A stretch of 64,000 bases of DNA from Bacillus sp. ISL-37 (GCF_018613315.1 NZ_JAGGQL010000016.1:1-64000); one strand, 5' to 3'; positions 18,382-26,551 are shown, counted from the stretch's first letter. Notes: generated by a model not told the origin, from the sequence alone. Translations and numbers: made by a program.

Positions 18382-18424
18382 GAGTATGTAAACAGTATTA
18401 AATAATTTACTGGAGGTTTCCTAC

Positions 18425-19123
18425 ATGAAAATGCCTTTTGATCAAAATTCTTTAGTTAAAGATATTGTCAATATATTCCCGCAATCAAGTGATTTATTCA
18501 AGCAGAATAGACTGGATTTCTGCTGCGGCGGAAATCGTCCTCTAGCAGAAGCGGCTGGCGAACAGAACCTGGATGTACCTGCAATCATGGCTGAACTCGA
18601 AGAGCTATACCGCAAGCATAACGGCGCTGCAGAAAGCATGGAGGTCTGGACAGAAACTGACTCTGCGGAATTGATCGACCATATCAAGAACAAATACCAC
18701 CGCGAGCTTGAAGAAGAATTGAAATTGCTCAGCCCGTATGTAACAAAGGTTGCAAAAGTCCATGGCGACCGCCACGAAGAGCTGTTGAAAGTTTATGAGC
18801 TTTTCTACGAGTTGAAGAAAGAGCTTCTGGAGCATACGGCAAAAGAGGAAGCGACTGTCTTCCCGCTCTTGCTGCAGCTCGATACTGCTGATGAAGAAAA
18901 GCGTTCTGAAATGATCGCAGAAATCACAGAACTTGAGAAGGAACACGACCATGCAGGCTCCATCCTAAAACAATTACGTGAAATCACTGCTGACTTCAAT
19001 CCTCCAATGGATGCTTGCGGAACTTATCGCTTAGTATACAAACGCCTGGAAGCATTAGAATCACATACGTTCATGCACGTACACTTGGAAAACAACATCC
19101 TGTTCCCAAGGTATATTGCCTGA
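18425..19123 (+). CDS. ric: Iron-sulfur cluster repair di-iron protein Ric (ScdA/YtfE type)
   Basis: Repairs Fe-S clusters damaged by nitric oxide or peroxide, through a non-haem di-iron site. The 232-residue protein has the short ScdA N-terminal domain with the hallmark DFCCGGNRPL (about 35-44) and a C-terminal hemerythrin-like four-helix bundle with His/Glu ligand candidates in HGDRHEE, LEHTAKEE, EKEHDHAG and MHVHLENN. GGAGG lies eight bases before the ATG. NO is a product of nitrite metabolism, so control by Fnr next to narK and molybdenum cofactor genes makes sense. It is monocistronic; a repeat element follows. Confidence 0.93.
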   Translation: MKMPFDQNSLVKDIVNIFPQSSDLFKQNRLDFCCGGNRPLAEAAGEQNLDVPAIMAELEELYRKHNGAAESMEVWTETDSAELIDHIKNKYHRELEEELKLLSPYVTKVAKVHGDRHEELLKVYELFYELKKELLEHTAKEEATVFPLLLQLDTADEEKRSEMIAEITELEKEHDHAGSILKQLREITADFNPPMDACGTYRLVYKRLEALESHTFMHVHLENNILFPRYIA

Positions 19124-19129
19124 TCAAAA

Positions 19130-19536
19130 AAAATGACCTCATCTAATTAGAGGCCACTGAAAAAATCTTAACAAGGATAGTTTTGTTAAATTGGCCGGTT
19201 GATTTCCACTCCAGGATGCTTCGCTTTCCTCGGGAAGAATTATGAAAAAGCCCTACTACCGGCTTTTTCAAAGCGAATTCTTCCTCGGGGCGTGCGGTGA
19301 GCCTCCTCAGCGCTAAAGCGCCTGCGGGGTCGCACCTGTCCCGCTGATCCCGCAGGAGTCTCGCACCTTCCGTTCCAATCAACCTAGTGCTGTTAAACCC
19401 GTCACATTAACCAAACTACTAAAAAGGCCGAGTCCCTGATTTTTTAAGGGACTCGACTTATTTTGTTTAGGTCTCAAGAAAATCTAAAAAATCGACAGAT
19501 TTTCAGCGTCCTCTCTAATTAAGGTGAGGTCATTTT
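19130..19536. repeat. 407-bp imperfect palindromic element with 24-bp terminal inverted repeats, nested
   Basis: The left end AAAATGACCTCATC and following TAATTAGAG are repeated in inverse at the right end (19513-19536), with looser similarity continuing inward for about 15 bp (CTGAAAA and ATCT). Inside, 19196-19382 is a second palindromic unit bounded by GGTTGATT/AATCAACC with a GC-rich core (GCCTCCTCAGCGC, GCGCCTGCGGGG) shared with the element at 26685. A third hairpin, GAAAAAGCC/GGCTTTTTC, lies within that. A separate GAGTCCCT/AGGGACTC hairpin lies at about 19430-19458. No transposase frame is present, so it is MITE-like. It fills the gap between ric and cls. Confidence 0.7.
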
Positions 19537-19551
19537 CTATACTAGCTTACA

Positions 19552-21063
19552 TTATAAAGCCCCGGAGAAAAGCCGCGCGAATGATTCCTTCGTCCTTTCC
19601 CAAAGCCCTCTCTTATGGTACTGGACTGGGCTGATTATTTCCGAATCCTCAAGATCTTCTTCATAATGAGCCACAAGGTCCCTGATCGAGCTTGTTCCAA
19701 ACAGGAAGACATTGACTTCAAAATTTAAATGGAAGCTCCGCATGTCCATATTGGCCGTTCCGATCGAGGCGATATTCCCATCGACGATGATGACCTTCTG
19801 GTGTAAAAAACCCTTTTTGTAGGAGTAGATTTCAGCACCGTTGCGCAAAAGCTCTGAGTAGTAAGAACGGCTTGCGTATTGTGTCAGATAACTATCATTG
19901 ATTTCCGGCACCATGATCCTCACTTCAATTCCTTTTGCAGCTGCTACTCTCAATGCTGTACGGATTGCTTCGTCAGGGACAAAATAAGGTGTGGCAATCC
20001 AAATCGACTTTGTTGCACATGACATCATCGTATAATAAAAATCACTCATGATTCCCTGCTGTGTATCTGGACCGCTTGGCACCACCTGGATCGCACCATC
20101 CAATTCATCATTTTCATGTGGTTTTTTCTCTGCCCGATGGTCCTCCAAGACTTTCTCGCCGCTAATATATTCCCAATCAAGGAGGAACACATTGTGAAGG
20201 GTATATACAGACTCTCCTGTCAGCAGCATGTGAGTATCACGCCAGAAACCGATTTTGTCATCTTCCCCTAGATACTCAATTCCTACATTCAACCCTCCGG
20301 TAAAACCGATTTCCCCATCAATGATGACGATTTTCCTATGGTTGCGGAAATTGAATTTCTGATTGAAGAATCCATACTTGAGCGGAGAAAAGGGAGCCGC
20401 TTTTATGCCTGCTTCCTGCATTTCCTTTAAATCTGTGGCCGCGATTTTCATACTTCCAGCAGCATCAAAAATGAACAGCACCTCGACACCCTGCCGCGCT
20501 TTTTCAATCAGAATATCAATAATCTCTCTGCCAAGCCTGTCAGACCTGAAGATATAATACTCCATGTGAATGAACTTTTTAGCTTCTCGCAGCCTTTTTT
20601 TAATCTCCGTAAAAGTCTCTTCCCCATTTTTGAGGATTTTCGCCCTGGAAGCAGTTGTAATCGGAGTCAATGTTGCATTCTTTGCATATTTCGCAAAGCA
20701 CTGCTGATTCTCAATCAGAAAAGAAAGGTCCCTCGACTCTTCCTTCCTCATCAGTTTTTCCCACTGGTCCCGATCTCTCGTACGCTTGCTTTTATACAAA
20801 TAACCCTTCAAATACAACTGCCCTGAGAATAAGTAGAAGAAATAACCGCCCACAGGAAAAAGCAGCATGACATACATCCACATCAGCGTGTGCTGTGCCG
20901 AGCGGTTTTCAAGCATCAATGAATACATGCTGATAAGGATAATCACTGCATAAATCAATATGGCTGTCACTTTGATCGCCTGGCTATAATCAGTGAAAAA
21001 CACAATATAAAAACATGCTATTAAAATAAATACAAATAAAAACTCAAGTCTTCTTTTTAGCAT
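19552..21063 (-). CDS. cls: Cardiolipin synthase
   Basis: Membrane phospholipase-D-type enzyme that joins two phosphatidylglycerols into cardiolipin. The 503-residue protein has two N-terminal membrane segments, a short linker, and two HKD catalytic motifs: HRKIVIIDG in the first half and HQKVIIVDG near the C-terminus, each followed by the typical GG(L)N or GTANMDMRS segment. The start at 21063 is preferred because TTGGAG lies eight bases upstream and the protein then begins just before the first membrane helix; an in-frame start up to 21156 is possible. No Fnr site was seen, so its place in the anaerobic block may be incidental. Confidence 0.93.
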   Translation of the reverse strand: MLKRRLEFLFVFILIACFYIVFFTDYSQAIKVTAILIYAVIILISMYSLMLENRSAQHTLMWMYVMLLFPVGGYFFYLFSGQLYLKGYLYKSKRTRDRDQWEKLMRKEESRDLSFLIENQQCFAKYAKNATLTPITTASRAKILKNGEETFTEIKKRLREAKKFIHMEYYIFRSDRLGREIIDILIEKARQGVEVLFIFDAAGSMKIAATDLKEMQEAGIKAAPFSPLKYGFFNQKFNFRNHRKIVIIDGEIGFTGGLNVGIEYLGEDDKIGFWRDTHMLLTGESVYTLHNVFLLDWEYISGEKVLEDHRAEKKPHENDELDGAIQVVPSGPDTQQGIMSDFYYTMMSCATKSIWIATPYFVPDEAIRTALRVAAAKGIEVRIMVPEINDSYLTQYASRSYYSELLRNGAEIYSYKKGFLHQKVIIVDGNIASIGTANMDMRSFHLNFEVNVFLFGTSSIRDLVAHYEEDLEDSEIISPVQYHKRGLWERTKESFARLFSGAL

Positions 21064-21189
21064 CCCAGTATACTCCAACAATTTTATAGTAGATTCATGT
21101 ATACCCATAAACCAATTGTCCGGAAACATAGTATACCCAAATTTGCCAGAGGCCAAAAAAATACAAAAACGTGATTTGACCTAAGATAA

Positions 21190-21432
21190 TGAGTGATCAA
21201 GAGTTTGCAGGGGAGGCACTGGCTCCTGAAGAAAGCAGTCAAAAAAAAGCTGTTTTCGTAAAGATTGTTGTTAAAATCCTAAAGCCGATTTTAACGTGAT
21301 AAAAAGCCACTTTGTAGTTCGGTATTAAGTGTGCAAGCTCTTTTCTCATAATAAGCTTTAGTTTTTTGTGAAGAAACATAGGTCATTTAATCTTATTTTG
21401 TAGTCAATAACAACAAAGTTTGAGAAAAGAGC
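21190..21432. repeat. Intergenic segment with a 12-bp inverted repeat
   Basis: The gap between cls and moaA contains GCTCTTTTCTCA (21337-21348) and its exact inverse TGAGAAAAGAGC (21421-21432), 72 bp apart, and a hairpin around GGAGGCACTGGCTCC (about 21210). I see no coding frame. It looks like a decayed mobile-element end, but this is weakly supported. Confidence 0.35.
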
Positions 21433-21459
21433 AAAAAAAAAGACCCCCAAAGGAGTCTT
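21433..21459 (-). terminator. Terminator of moaA
   Basis: On the minus strand AAGACTCC pairs with GGGGTCTT (one G-T pair) across loop TTTG, followed by nine T. The stem begins within the moaA stop codon. Confidence 0.8.
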
Positions 21460-22474
21460 AGCCGCCAATATAGGACATTTCAATTTTCTTTCTGTTTGCA
21501 ACTGTTTCAGCCGTACGTTCATCGGAATAGCGGTCTGTTCTATGGTTCCAGACGTCCGTAATGCGTGCGCGAAGTTCATCATCTGAAGCACCGGCGCGCA
21601 TGAAGTCACGGATATCGTGGCCATTGCCATTGAACAGGCATGTGAAAATCTGGCCGTTCGCAGACAAACGGGACCTTGTGCAGCTTGAACAGAATGACTC
21701 TGATACCGAAGAAATGAAGCCGACATTGATATCAGTACCTTTATATCGGTATTTTTTAGCGACTTCCCCGAAATATTCCGGATCAACTGGTTCTAGTTCA
21801 TGGTGCTCACTGATTAAGTCATGGATCTGCTTCTTTGTGATGACATCATCCATTTTCCAGCCGTTCGTGCTGCCCACATCCATGTATTCAATATAACGAA
21901 GCTCCAGGCCTTCTTTTTTGCAGAATTCAGCCATTGGAAGAATCTCCGAATCATTGAGCCCCTTTTTGATTACCGTATTGATTTTCACACCCAAGCCAGC
22001 TTTCTTCGCTGCTTCAATCCCTTTTAATACCGGTCCGACACCAACATTCCGGCCATTGATTTGACCGAACAGTTCATCTTTTAGACTGTCCAGACTGATA
22101 TTGACCCGTTTCAGGCCTGCAGCATATAGCTCATCAGCATATTTCGGCAGCATTACCCCATTAGTGGTCAAAGCGATATCTTTCAACCCTTCAATCTCAT
22201 TCAGCATTTTTACGAGGATAGGCAAATCCTTGCGCATTAACGGCTCTCCGCCTGTAAGCCTGATTTTTTCTACACCTAGTTCAATGAATAATTTGGCCAC
22301 ACGCTCGATTTCTTCATATGACAACAGTTCGCTTTTAGGCAAGAACACGAAATCAGGTCCGAAAATTTCAGCAGGCATACAATACTGACAGCGGAAATTG
22401 CATCGATCTATAACAGAAATACGCAAGTCGCGGAGCGGTCTATTTAATTGGTCTTTTATTATGTTTTTTACCAT
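21458..22474 (-). CDS. moaA: GTP 3',8-cyclase MoaA
   Basis: Radical SAM enzyme that starts molybdopterin synthesis by rearranging GTP to 3',8-cyclo-GTP. The 338-residue protein has the N-terminal [4Fe-4S] motif CNFRCQYC (Cys25, 29, 32), the LTGGEPL motif, the C-terminal second cluster [18 protein letters not shown], and the required terminal Gly-Gly. I chose the ATG at 22474 behind TTGGAGT; the ATG at 22489 lies close to the predicted start of transcription (22506). It is monocistronic here, apart from moaC, moaE and moaD, which are not in the window. An Fnr-type site lies upstream. Confidence 0.95.
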   Translation of the reverse strand: MVKNIIKDQLNRPLRDLRISVIDRCNFRCQYCMPAEIFGPDFVFLPKSELLSYEEIERVAKLFIELGVEKIRLTGGEPLMRKDLPILVKMLNEIEGLKDIALTTNGVMLPKYADELYAAGLKRVNISLDSLKDELFGQINGRNVGVGPVLKGIEAAKKAGLGVKINTVIKKGLNDSEILPMAEFCKKEGLELRYIEYMDVGSTNGWKMDDVITKKQIHDLISEHHELEPVDPEYFGEVAKKYRYKGTDINVGFISSVSESFCSSCTRSRLSANGQIFTCLFNGNGHDIRDFMRAGASDDELRARITDVWNHRTDRYSDERTAETVANRKKIEMSYIGG

Positions 22475-22512
22475 TAGTATCAACTCCAATTATAGAAGTT
22501 ATGATTATTGAC

Positions 22513-22555
22513 ATTGTAACAGCAACAAAGATTGTTAACTGTTAATATTCTCACA
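22513..22555 (-). promoter_or_regulatory. Fnr-dependent promoter of moaA
   Basis: On the minus strand TGTGA-GAATAT-TAACA (22555-22540, nine of ten core bases) precedes the -10 box TACAAT (22518-22513). The predicted start is 22506, which puts the box centre at -41.5. Confidence 0.75.
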
Positions 22556-22664
22556 GTAACATCAATAGCCCTCTATTAAAATAGTAGATTTCATCCTTAT
22601 GTCTATATTACAACATATTAACTGCCAGGATAGTGTTTTTCATAAGAATTGTCATCATGTTGTC

Positions 22665-22706
22665 ATAATATCTAAAATAAAAGACTGCATCAAGGACACA
22701 GTCTTT
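22665..22706 (-). terminator. Terminator of narK
   Basis: On the minus strand AAAGACTG (22706-22699) pairs with CAGTCTTT (22687-22680) and a T-rich tract follows. Confidence 0.7.
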
Positions 22707-22714
22707 CAAAAGAA

Positions 22715-24214
22715 TTATTTGCCTTTCTGGGTCATTTCACTGAACATGCCGACAAAGTTCTTGATTTCACCTGCTTCATTTTTAACAGGGCTAATCGTGA
22801 GCCATTCAGGATAAATAGTACCGTTCTTCTTTTTATTCCAGATCTCCCCTTGCCAGAATCCATTTTCTTTTACGGATTTCCACATTTCCTTGTAAAAATC
22901 TTCTCCATGCTCTCCCGACCGCAGGATGCGGGGATTTTTCCCAATGACTTCTTCTGCACTGTAGCCAGTTACAGTCGTAAAGGCTGGATTTACTTTTTCA
23001 ATCGTTCCTTTTATATCTGTGACCATTATTCCCTCTGCTGTGTGATCAATGATATTTTTAGCAAGACTTAATTTTTCCTGATAGTACATCCAGATAACGA
23101 TGATCAAGCTTGCCAGTGCCACCTGGGATAATGCCATGAAACCAATTGCGTAATGTCCCGTAAGGTTGAACAGGAATGCAAGCATTAGCGGCGGGAAAAA
23201 ACCTCCTAATCCGCCCATCGCTGAAACAATCCCGTTGACGATACCCGCTTGCTTTGAAAAATAAAGCGGTACAAGCTTGAAGACAGTTCCATTCCCAATA
23301 CCGGCACTGATTGCGACTGCGAGACAGCCAATTGTATACAGCGTCAATGAAGGCGTGAATGAGAGCAGTATCCCCGAAATCGTCATTCCAGCAAACACCA
23401 CCATTAGAATGACAAACGAGTTGAATTTATCCCCCAGCCAGCCGCCAATCGGCCTAAAAAATGTTGCCAGTGCAATAAATCCTGCAGTCCTAAGGCCAGC
23501 ATCTACTTTATCCAGCTCAAAATGCGATACAAGGAAATTTGGCAAATAGATCGTGAAGGCAACAAATGAACCAAAAGTTAAAAAGTAGAACAAGCTTAAA
23601 GCCCAAAGCTTCTGGTTTTTGTATACGCTCTTGATTTGCTCGCCTAAAGGAGTAACGACCTTGGGCTCTTTTTTGTCACCGAGGAAATAGTTAAGGAAAG
23701 CGAATGCTATAAGCAAGACCATGAAAAGCTTTACTGTTGGCTGCCAGCCAAGCTGTGCTGCAATAGCAGGCGCTGAAAACGTTGTAAGTGCTGTCCCAAG
23801 GTTTCCTACTCCATATATACCGTTGACAAACCCGTGGCGTTCTTTAGGGTAGTATTTCGGCAGCGATGTTACACCTACAGAGAATATCGCTCCTCCGATA
23901 CCAACAAACAAGCCCCCTATCAACAAATCAGAATAGGAATCAGCGATACTAATGAAGTATACCGGGAACAGAAGGAATGCAAAGCTGATAAAAAACAGTT
24001 TTCGTGCGCCATATTTGTTTGTCCAGTATCCAATCGGGATTCTCAGGATAGAGCCGAGGACGACTGGTATGGCAGTGGCCATCGCAATCTGGTTCGCAGT
24101 AAGCTGTATATCCTCTTTGATGAAGGGCATTAATGCCGATAAAATAACCCATACCATAAACCCGGCAACAAGACTAAGCGTTTGGAGCGGCAGTTGCGCT
24201 TTTTGTGTTCTCAT
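22715..24214 (-). CDS. narK: NarK-type nitrate/nitrite transporter fused to a PAS domain
   Basis: Major facilitator of the NNP family, moving nitrate in and/or nitrite out across the cytoplasmic membrane. Of 499 residues, about 1-380 hold twelve membrane segments with the NNP-type glycine-rich signature GIGNGTVFKLVP and the loop GYWTNKYGARKLF. Unlike ordinary NarK (about 395 residues), it continues through a short linker (LSLAKNIIDHTAEG) into a complete PAS domain (about 387-496) with VNPAFTTVTGYSAEEVIGKN and WQGEIWNKKKNGTIYPEW, and ends a few residues later with no output domain. The frame is continuous, so this is a real fusion in the sequence given. The PAS part may sense redox, ligand or nitrate state and gate transport (inference). 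Confidence 0.9.
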   Translation of the reverse strand: MRTQKAQLPLQTLSLVAGFMVWVILSALMPFIKEDIQLTANQIAMATAIPVVLGSILRIPIGYWTNKYGARKLFFISFAFLLFPVYFISIADSYSDLLIGGLFVGIGGAIFSVGVTSLPKYYPKERHGFVNGIYGVGNLGTALTTFSAPAIAAQLGWQPTVKLFMVLLIAFAFLNYFLGDKKEPKVVTPLGEQIKSVYKNQKLWALSLFYFLTFGSFVAFTIYLPNFLVSHFELDKVDAGLRTAGFIALATFFRPIGGWLGDKFNSFVILMVVFAGMTISGILLSFTPSLTLYTIGCLAVAISAGIGNGTVFKLVPLYFSKQAGIVNGIVSAMGGLGGFFPPLMLAFLFNLTGHYAIGFMALSQVALASLIIVIWMYYQEKLSLAKNIIDHTAEGIMVTDIKGTIEKVNPAFTTVTGYSAEEVIGKNPRILRSGEHGEDFYKEMWKSVKENGFWQGEIWNKKKNGTIYPEWLTISPVKNEAGEIKNFVGMFSEMTQKGK

Positions 24215-24579
24215 GGTTTCCCCCTTCTTGCTTGCAAATATTTTAATACGCTTTAAATACCGAACAGTTCCCTGGATAAATAGTAAGAAAAATCAAAACT
24301 GTTAGATATGATGAACTTCACACCTGCTTCTTTGTTCAATAAACTGTCACAGATACTGCTAAACATCCAAAACACCTGTCTTCTTTTATCGATATAATAG
24401 ACAGAGACCGACTTTGTTTCTAAAATGTGAACAAAACCGTCTTAGATTGTGACGAGATTTTGACATTTCCTTAATCCATATTTAGTTAACACTATAACGG
24501 TGTTATTATTGTGCCAATAGAGATGATGCCACGGTAGAAGCTCTCTTAAAGAGCTAAAATCAAAAAAAGGGTGATGACC
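24215..24579. other. Divergent regulatory region between narK and the second fnr gene
   Basis: A 365-bp gap without a gene. It holds the narK Fnr-type promoter (24280-24322), a TTGACA hexamer on the plus strand (24460-24465) without a good -10 at 17 bp, and a perfect inverted repeat TAACAC-N7-GTGTTA (24487-24505) about 75 bp before the fnr start. A TGTGA half-site at 24448-24452 has no partner. Confidence 0.5.
24280..24322 (-). promoter_or_regulatory. Fnr-dependent promoter of narK
   Basis: On the minus strand TGTGA-AGTTCA-TCATA (24322-24307, nine of ten core bases) precedes a weak -10 TACTAT (24285-24280). The predicted start is 24273; the box centre is at -41.5. Confidence 0.68.
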
Positions 24580-25278
24580 ATGCCAAACACAACTAAAGTA
24601 ACTCATTCAATTGAAATAAAAGAATTACTCCAGTTTGCCGACCGGACGATCCAGGTAAAAAAAGGTTCATACCTGTTCCAGGAAGGCATGGAGGCTGAGG
24701 AGCTTTATTTGATCCTGGGAGGCAAGGTCCAAATCAGCAAGGTCACCCAGGATGGCCGGGAGCTTGCCTTAAGGATCTGCGGAGAGAACGATATTTGCGG
24801 AGAATTGACACTTTTTACTGATGCACCTAAGTACCTCTTAAGTGCGCTTATCCTTGAAGATGCGAAAATCGCCGCAATCAGAAAAGACGTGATTGAAAAG
24901 GAGATCTTCCACAATCCGACACTTGCGTTTGAATTCATGAAGTGGATGAGCGATCATTTCCGTAAAACTCAGACTAAATTCCGCGATTTAGTGCTTAACG
25001 GAAAAAAAGGAGCATTATTCTCCACCTTGATCCGAATGACTAACAGCTATGGCGTCCATAAAGACACCGGCATTTTGATTGACCTGCCGTTAACGAACCA
25101 GGAGCTGGCAAACTTCTGCGGAACTTCCCGCGAAAGCACAAACCGCATCCTTAATGACCTGAAGCGGGAAGGAATCATTTCAATTAAAAAAGGGAAAATC
25201 CTGGTTCATGATGTAGATTATTTACGCCAGGAAATCGGCTGCGAAAACTGCCCGGCTGTTTTTTGTTCGATTGATTAA
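24580..25278 (+). CDS. fnr: Fnr-type Crp family regulator with C-terminal cysteine cluster (copy 2)
   Basis: Second Fnr-like regulator, 232 residues from the ATG at 24580. That start gives AAAAAGG a normal spacing; the in-frame GTG at 24571 lies directly against it. It shares the whole architecture of copy 1, including the segments RDLVLNGKKGAL and NQELANFCGTSRE, and its own CENCPAVFC (Cys221, 224, 229) with likely ligand Asp136. The recognition helix (SRESTNRILNDLKR) differs from copy 1 (SREVVNRLLSDLRK) at several positions, so the two may prefer slightly different sites. It is divergent from narK, the place where B. subtilis-type fnr usually lies. Confidence 0.9.
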   Translation: MPNTTKVTHSIEIKELLQFADRTIQVKKGSYLFQEGMEAEELYLILGGKVQISKVTQDGRELALRICGENDICGELTLFTDAPKYLLSALILEDAKIAAIRKDVIEKEIFHNPTLAFEFMKWMSDHFRKTQTKFRDLVLNGKKGALFSTLIRMTNSYGVHKDTGILIDLPLTNQELANFCGTSRESTNRILNDLKREGIISIKKGKILVHDVDYLRQEIGCENCPAVFCSID

Positions 25279-25284
25279 AGTTAA

Positions 25285-25324
25285 AAAAAGCGAGTGAATG
25301 CCTTTTTGGCTTCACTCGCTTTTT
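25285..25324 (+). terminator. Terminator of the second fnr gene
   Basis: A perfect 14-bp stem AAAAAGCGAGTGAA/TTCACTCGCTTTTT (25285-25298 with 25311-25324). Confidence 0.9.
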
Positions 25325-25348
25325 AGATTGTAACGGAGGAGAGCTTCA

Positions 25349-26476
25349 TCAGCTCTCCTGTTTTTGTTTTCTCAACGCTTTAGGAATGTATACGCAGAAT
25401 GGCTCGCTCTCCAAGTAATCACCGGTCATAGCATATGCTCTTGAGCGTGAACCCCCACATACATGCCTGAATTCGCACACTCCGCATTTTCCCTTGTACT
25501 CGTCAGGATTCCTCAATGACTTGAAGATAGGAGAATCTCTGTAAATTTCAGCAATCGGCTGTTCCCTTACGTTCCCTGCTTTCACAGGCAGCAGTCCGCT
25601 TGGGTAAACATCTCCAACGTGCGAAATGAACACAAAACCATTGCCATCGTTGACTCCTTTTGGCGCGCGTCCAAGACCGTCGATAGATCCAGTTAAACCT
25701 TCCTTTGTCAGAGCCGTCAAGTAATCAATTTCTTCTGTATGATCCCTTGCTTCACGCATTTTTTGCTGGATGACAACCCGGCGATAATGCTGCGCCGCAG
25801 TCGTTTTAATATCGAAATTAACCCTTTTGCTCAAATCATACAGCCAGGTGAAAACTTTTTCATGCTCTACCGGAGAGATCATATCCTTTTCCTGGCCGCG
25901 TCCTGTCGGAACAAGGAAGAACACACTCCAAAGAACACAATCCAGGTCTTCAACCATTTTTGCCATTTCATCTAAATATTCAATATTATACCGAGAAATT
26001 ACAGTATTGATCTGAATCGGAATTTCCAACTCATGCAAATACTTGATTCTCTCCATCGTTAAATCAAAAGAACCTGCCGTACCCCTGAAGTGGTCATGGA
26101 CTTCAGCAGTTGGTCCGTCAATGCTGAACGCCCAGCGGGACAACCCAACTGACTTCGCCTTTTCAATCGCTTCCTTCGTCACATTAGGTGTCGCGCTTGG
26201 TGTCATCGAAACACGCACGCCTTTTTTCACCGCATACTCTGCGATATCAAAAACGTCCTCCCTCATCAATGGGTCCCCACCCGTGAACACAAGCATCGGA
26301 TTATTCATTTCATATATTTGGTCAATCAGCGCTTTCCCTTCTTCAAAGGACAATTCACGCGGATCTCTTCTATATTGAGCTTCCGCACGGCAGTGCAGGC
26401 ATTTTAATTGGCAGGCTCTGGTAAGCTCCCAAATCACTATGAATGGGTCTTTGTTAAAATCTCTATCAAACATCAT
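25349..26476 (-). CDS. Radical SAM/SPASM protein, NirJ/AhbD-like
   Basis: A 375-residue radical SAM enzyme. The N-terminal cluster motif is CQLKCLHC (Cys22, 26, 29), preceded by WELTRA and followed by FTGGDPLMRED. The C-terminal SPASM domain has CGVCEFRHVCGG and a final Cys near EPFC for auxiliary clusters. WELTRACQLKCLHCRAEAQ and CGGSRSRAYA are typical of the haem-d1/alternative-haem group (NirJ, AhbD). It may modify tetrapyrrole side chains without oxygen, but this is an inference and a peptide-modifying role is not excluded. I chose the ATG at 26476 (AAGGAGG five bases upstream); the ATG at 26530 lies upstream of the predicted transcription start at 26502. Fnr-controlled promoter. Confidence 0.85.
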   Translation of the reverse strand: MMFDRDFNKDPFIVIWELTRACQLKCLHCRAEAQYRRDPRELSFEEGKALIDQIYEMNNPMLVFTGGDPLMREDVFDIAEYAVKKGVRVSMTPSATPNVTKEAIEKAKSVGLSRWAFSIDGPTAEVHDHFRGTAGSFDLTMERIKYLHELEIPIQINTVISRYNIEYLDEMAKMVEDLDCVLWSVFFLVPTGRGQEKDMISPVEHEKVFTWLYDLSKRVNFDIKTTAAQHYRRVVIQQKMREARDHTEEIDYLTALTKEGLTGSIDGLGRAPKGVNDGNGFVFISHVGDVYPSGLLPVKAGNVREQPIAEIYRDSPIFKSLRNPDEYKGKCGVCEFRHVCGGSRSRAYAMTGDYLESEPFCVYIPKALRKQKQES

Positions 26477-26508
26477 TGGCGCCTCCTTAAGTACTTCTCT
26501 ATAAAAGA

Positions 26509-26551
26509 AGTATATAAGTGTTTCCAACATGATTAAGTGAACTAACTCACA
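26509..26551 (-). promoter_or_regulatory. Fnr-dependent promoter of the radical SAM gene
   Basis: Box AGTGA-ACTAAC-TCACA (26536-26551, nine of ten core bases) and, on the minus strand, -10 box TATACT (26514-26509). The predicted start is 26502; the box centre is at -41.5. Confidence 0.8.

Noticed and set aside
19143-19382. Minus-strand open frame inside the palindromic element
   Set aside because: It arises from the GC-rich palindrome, has no ribosome site and no protein-like composition. The same applies to 26606-26842.
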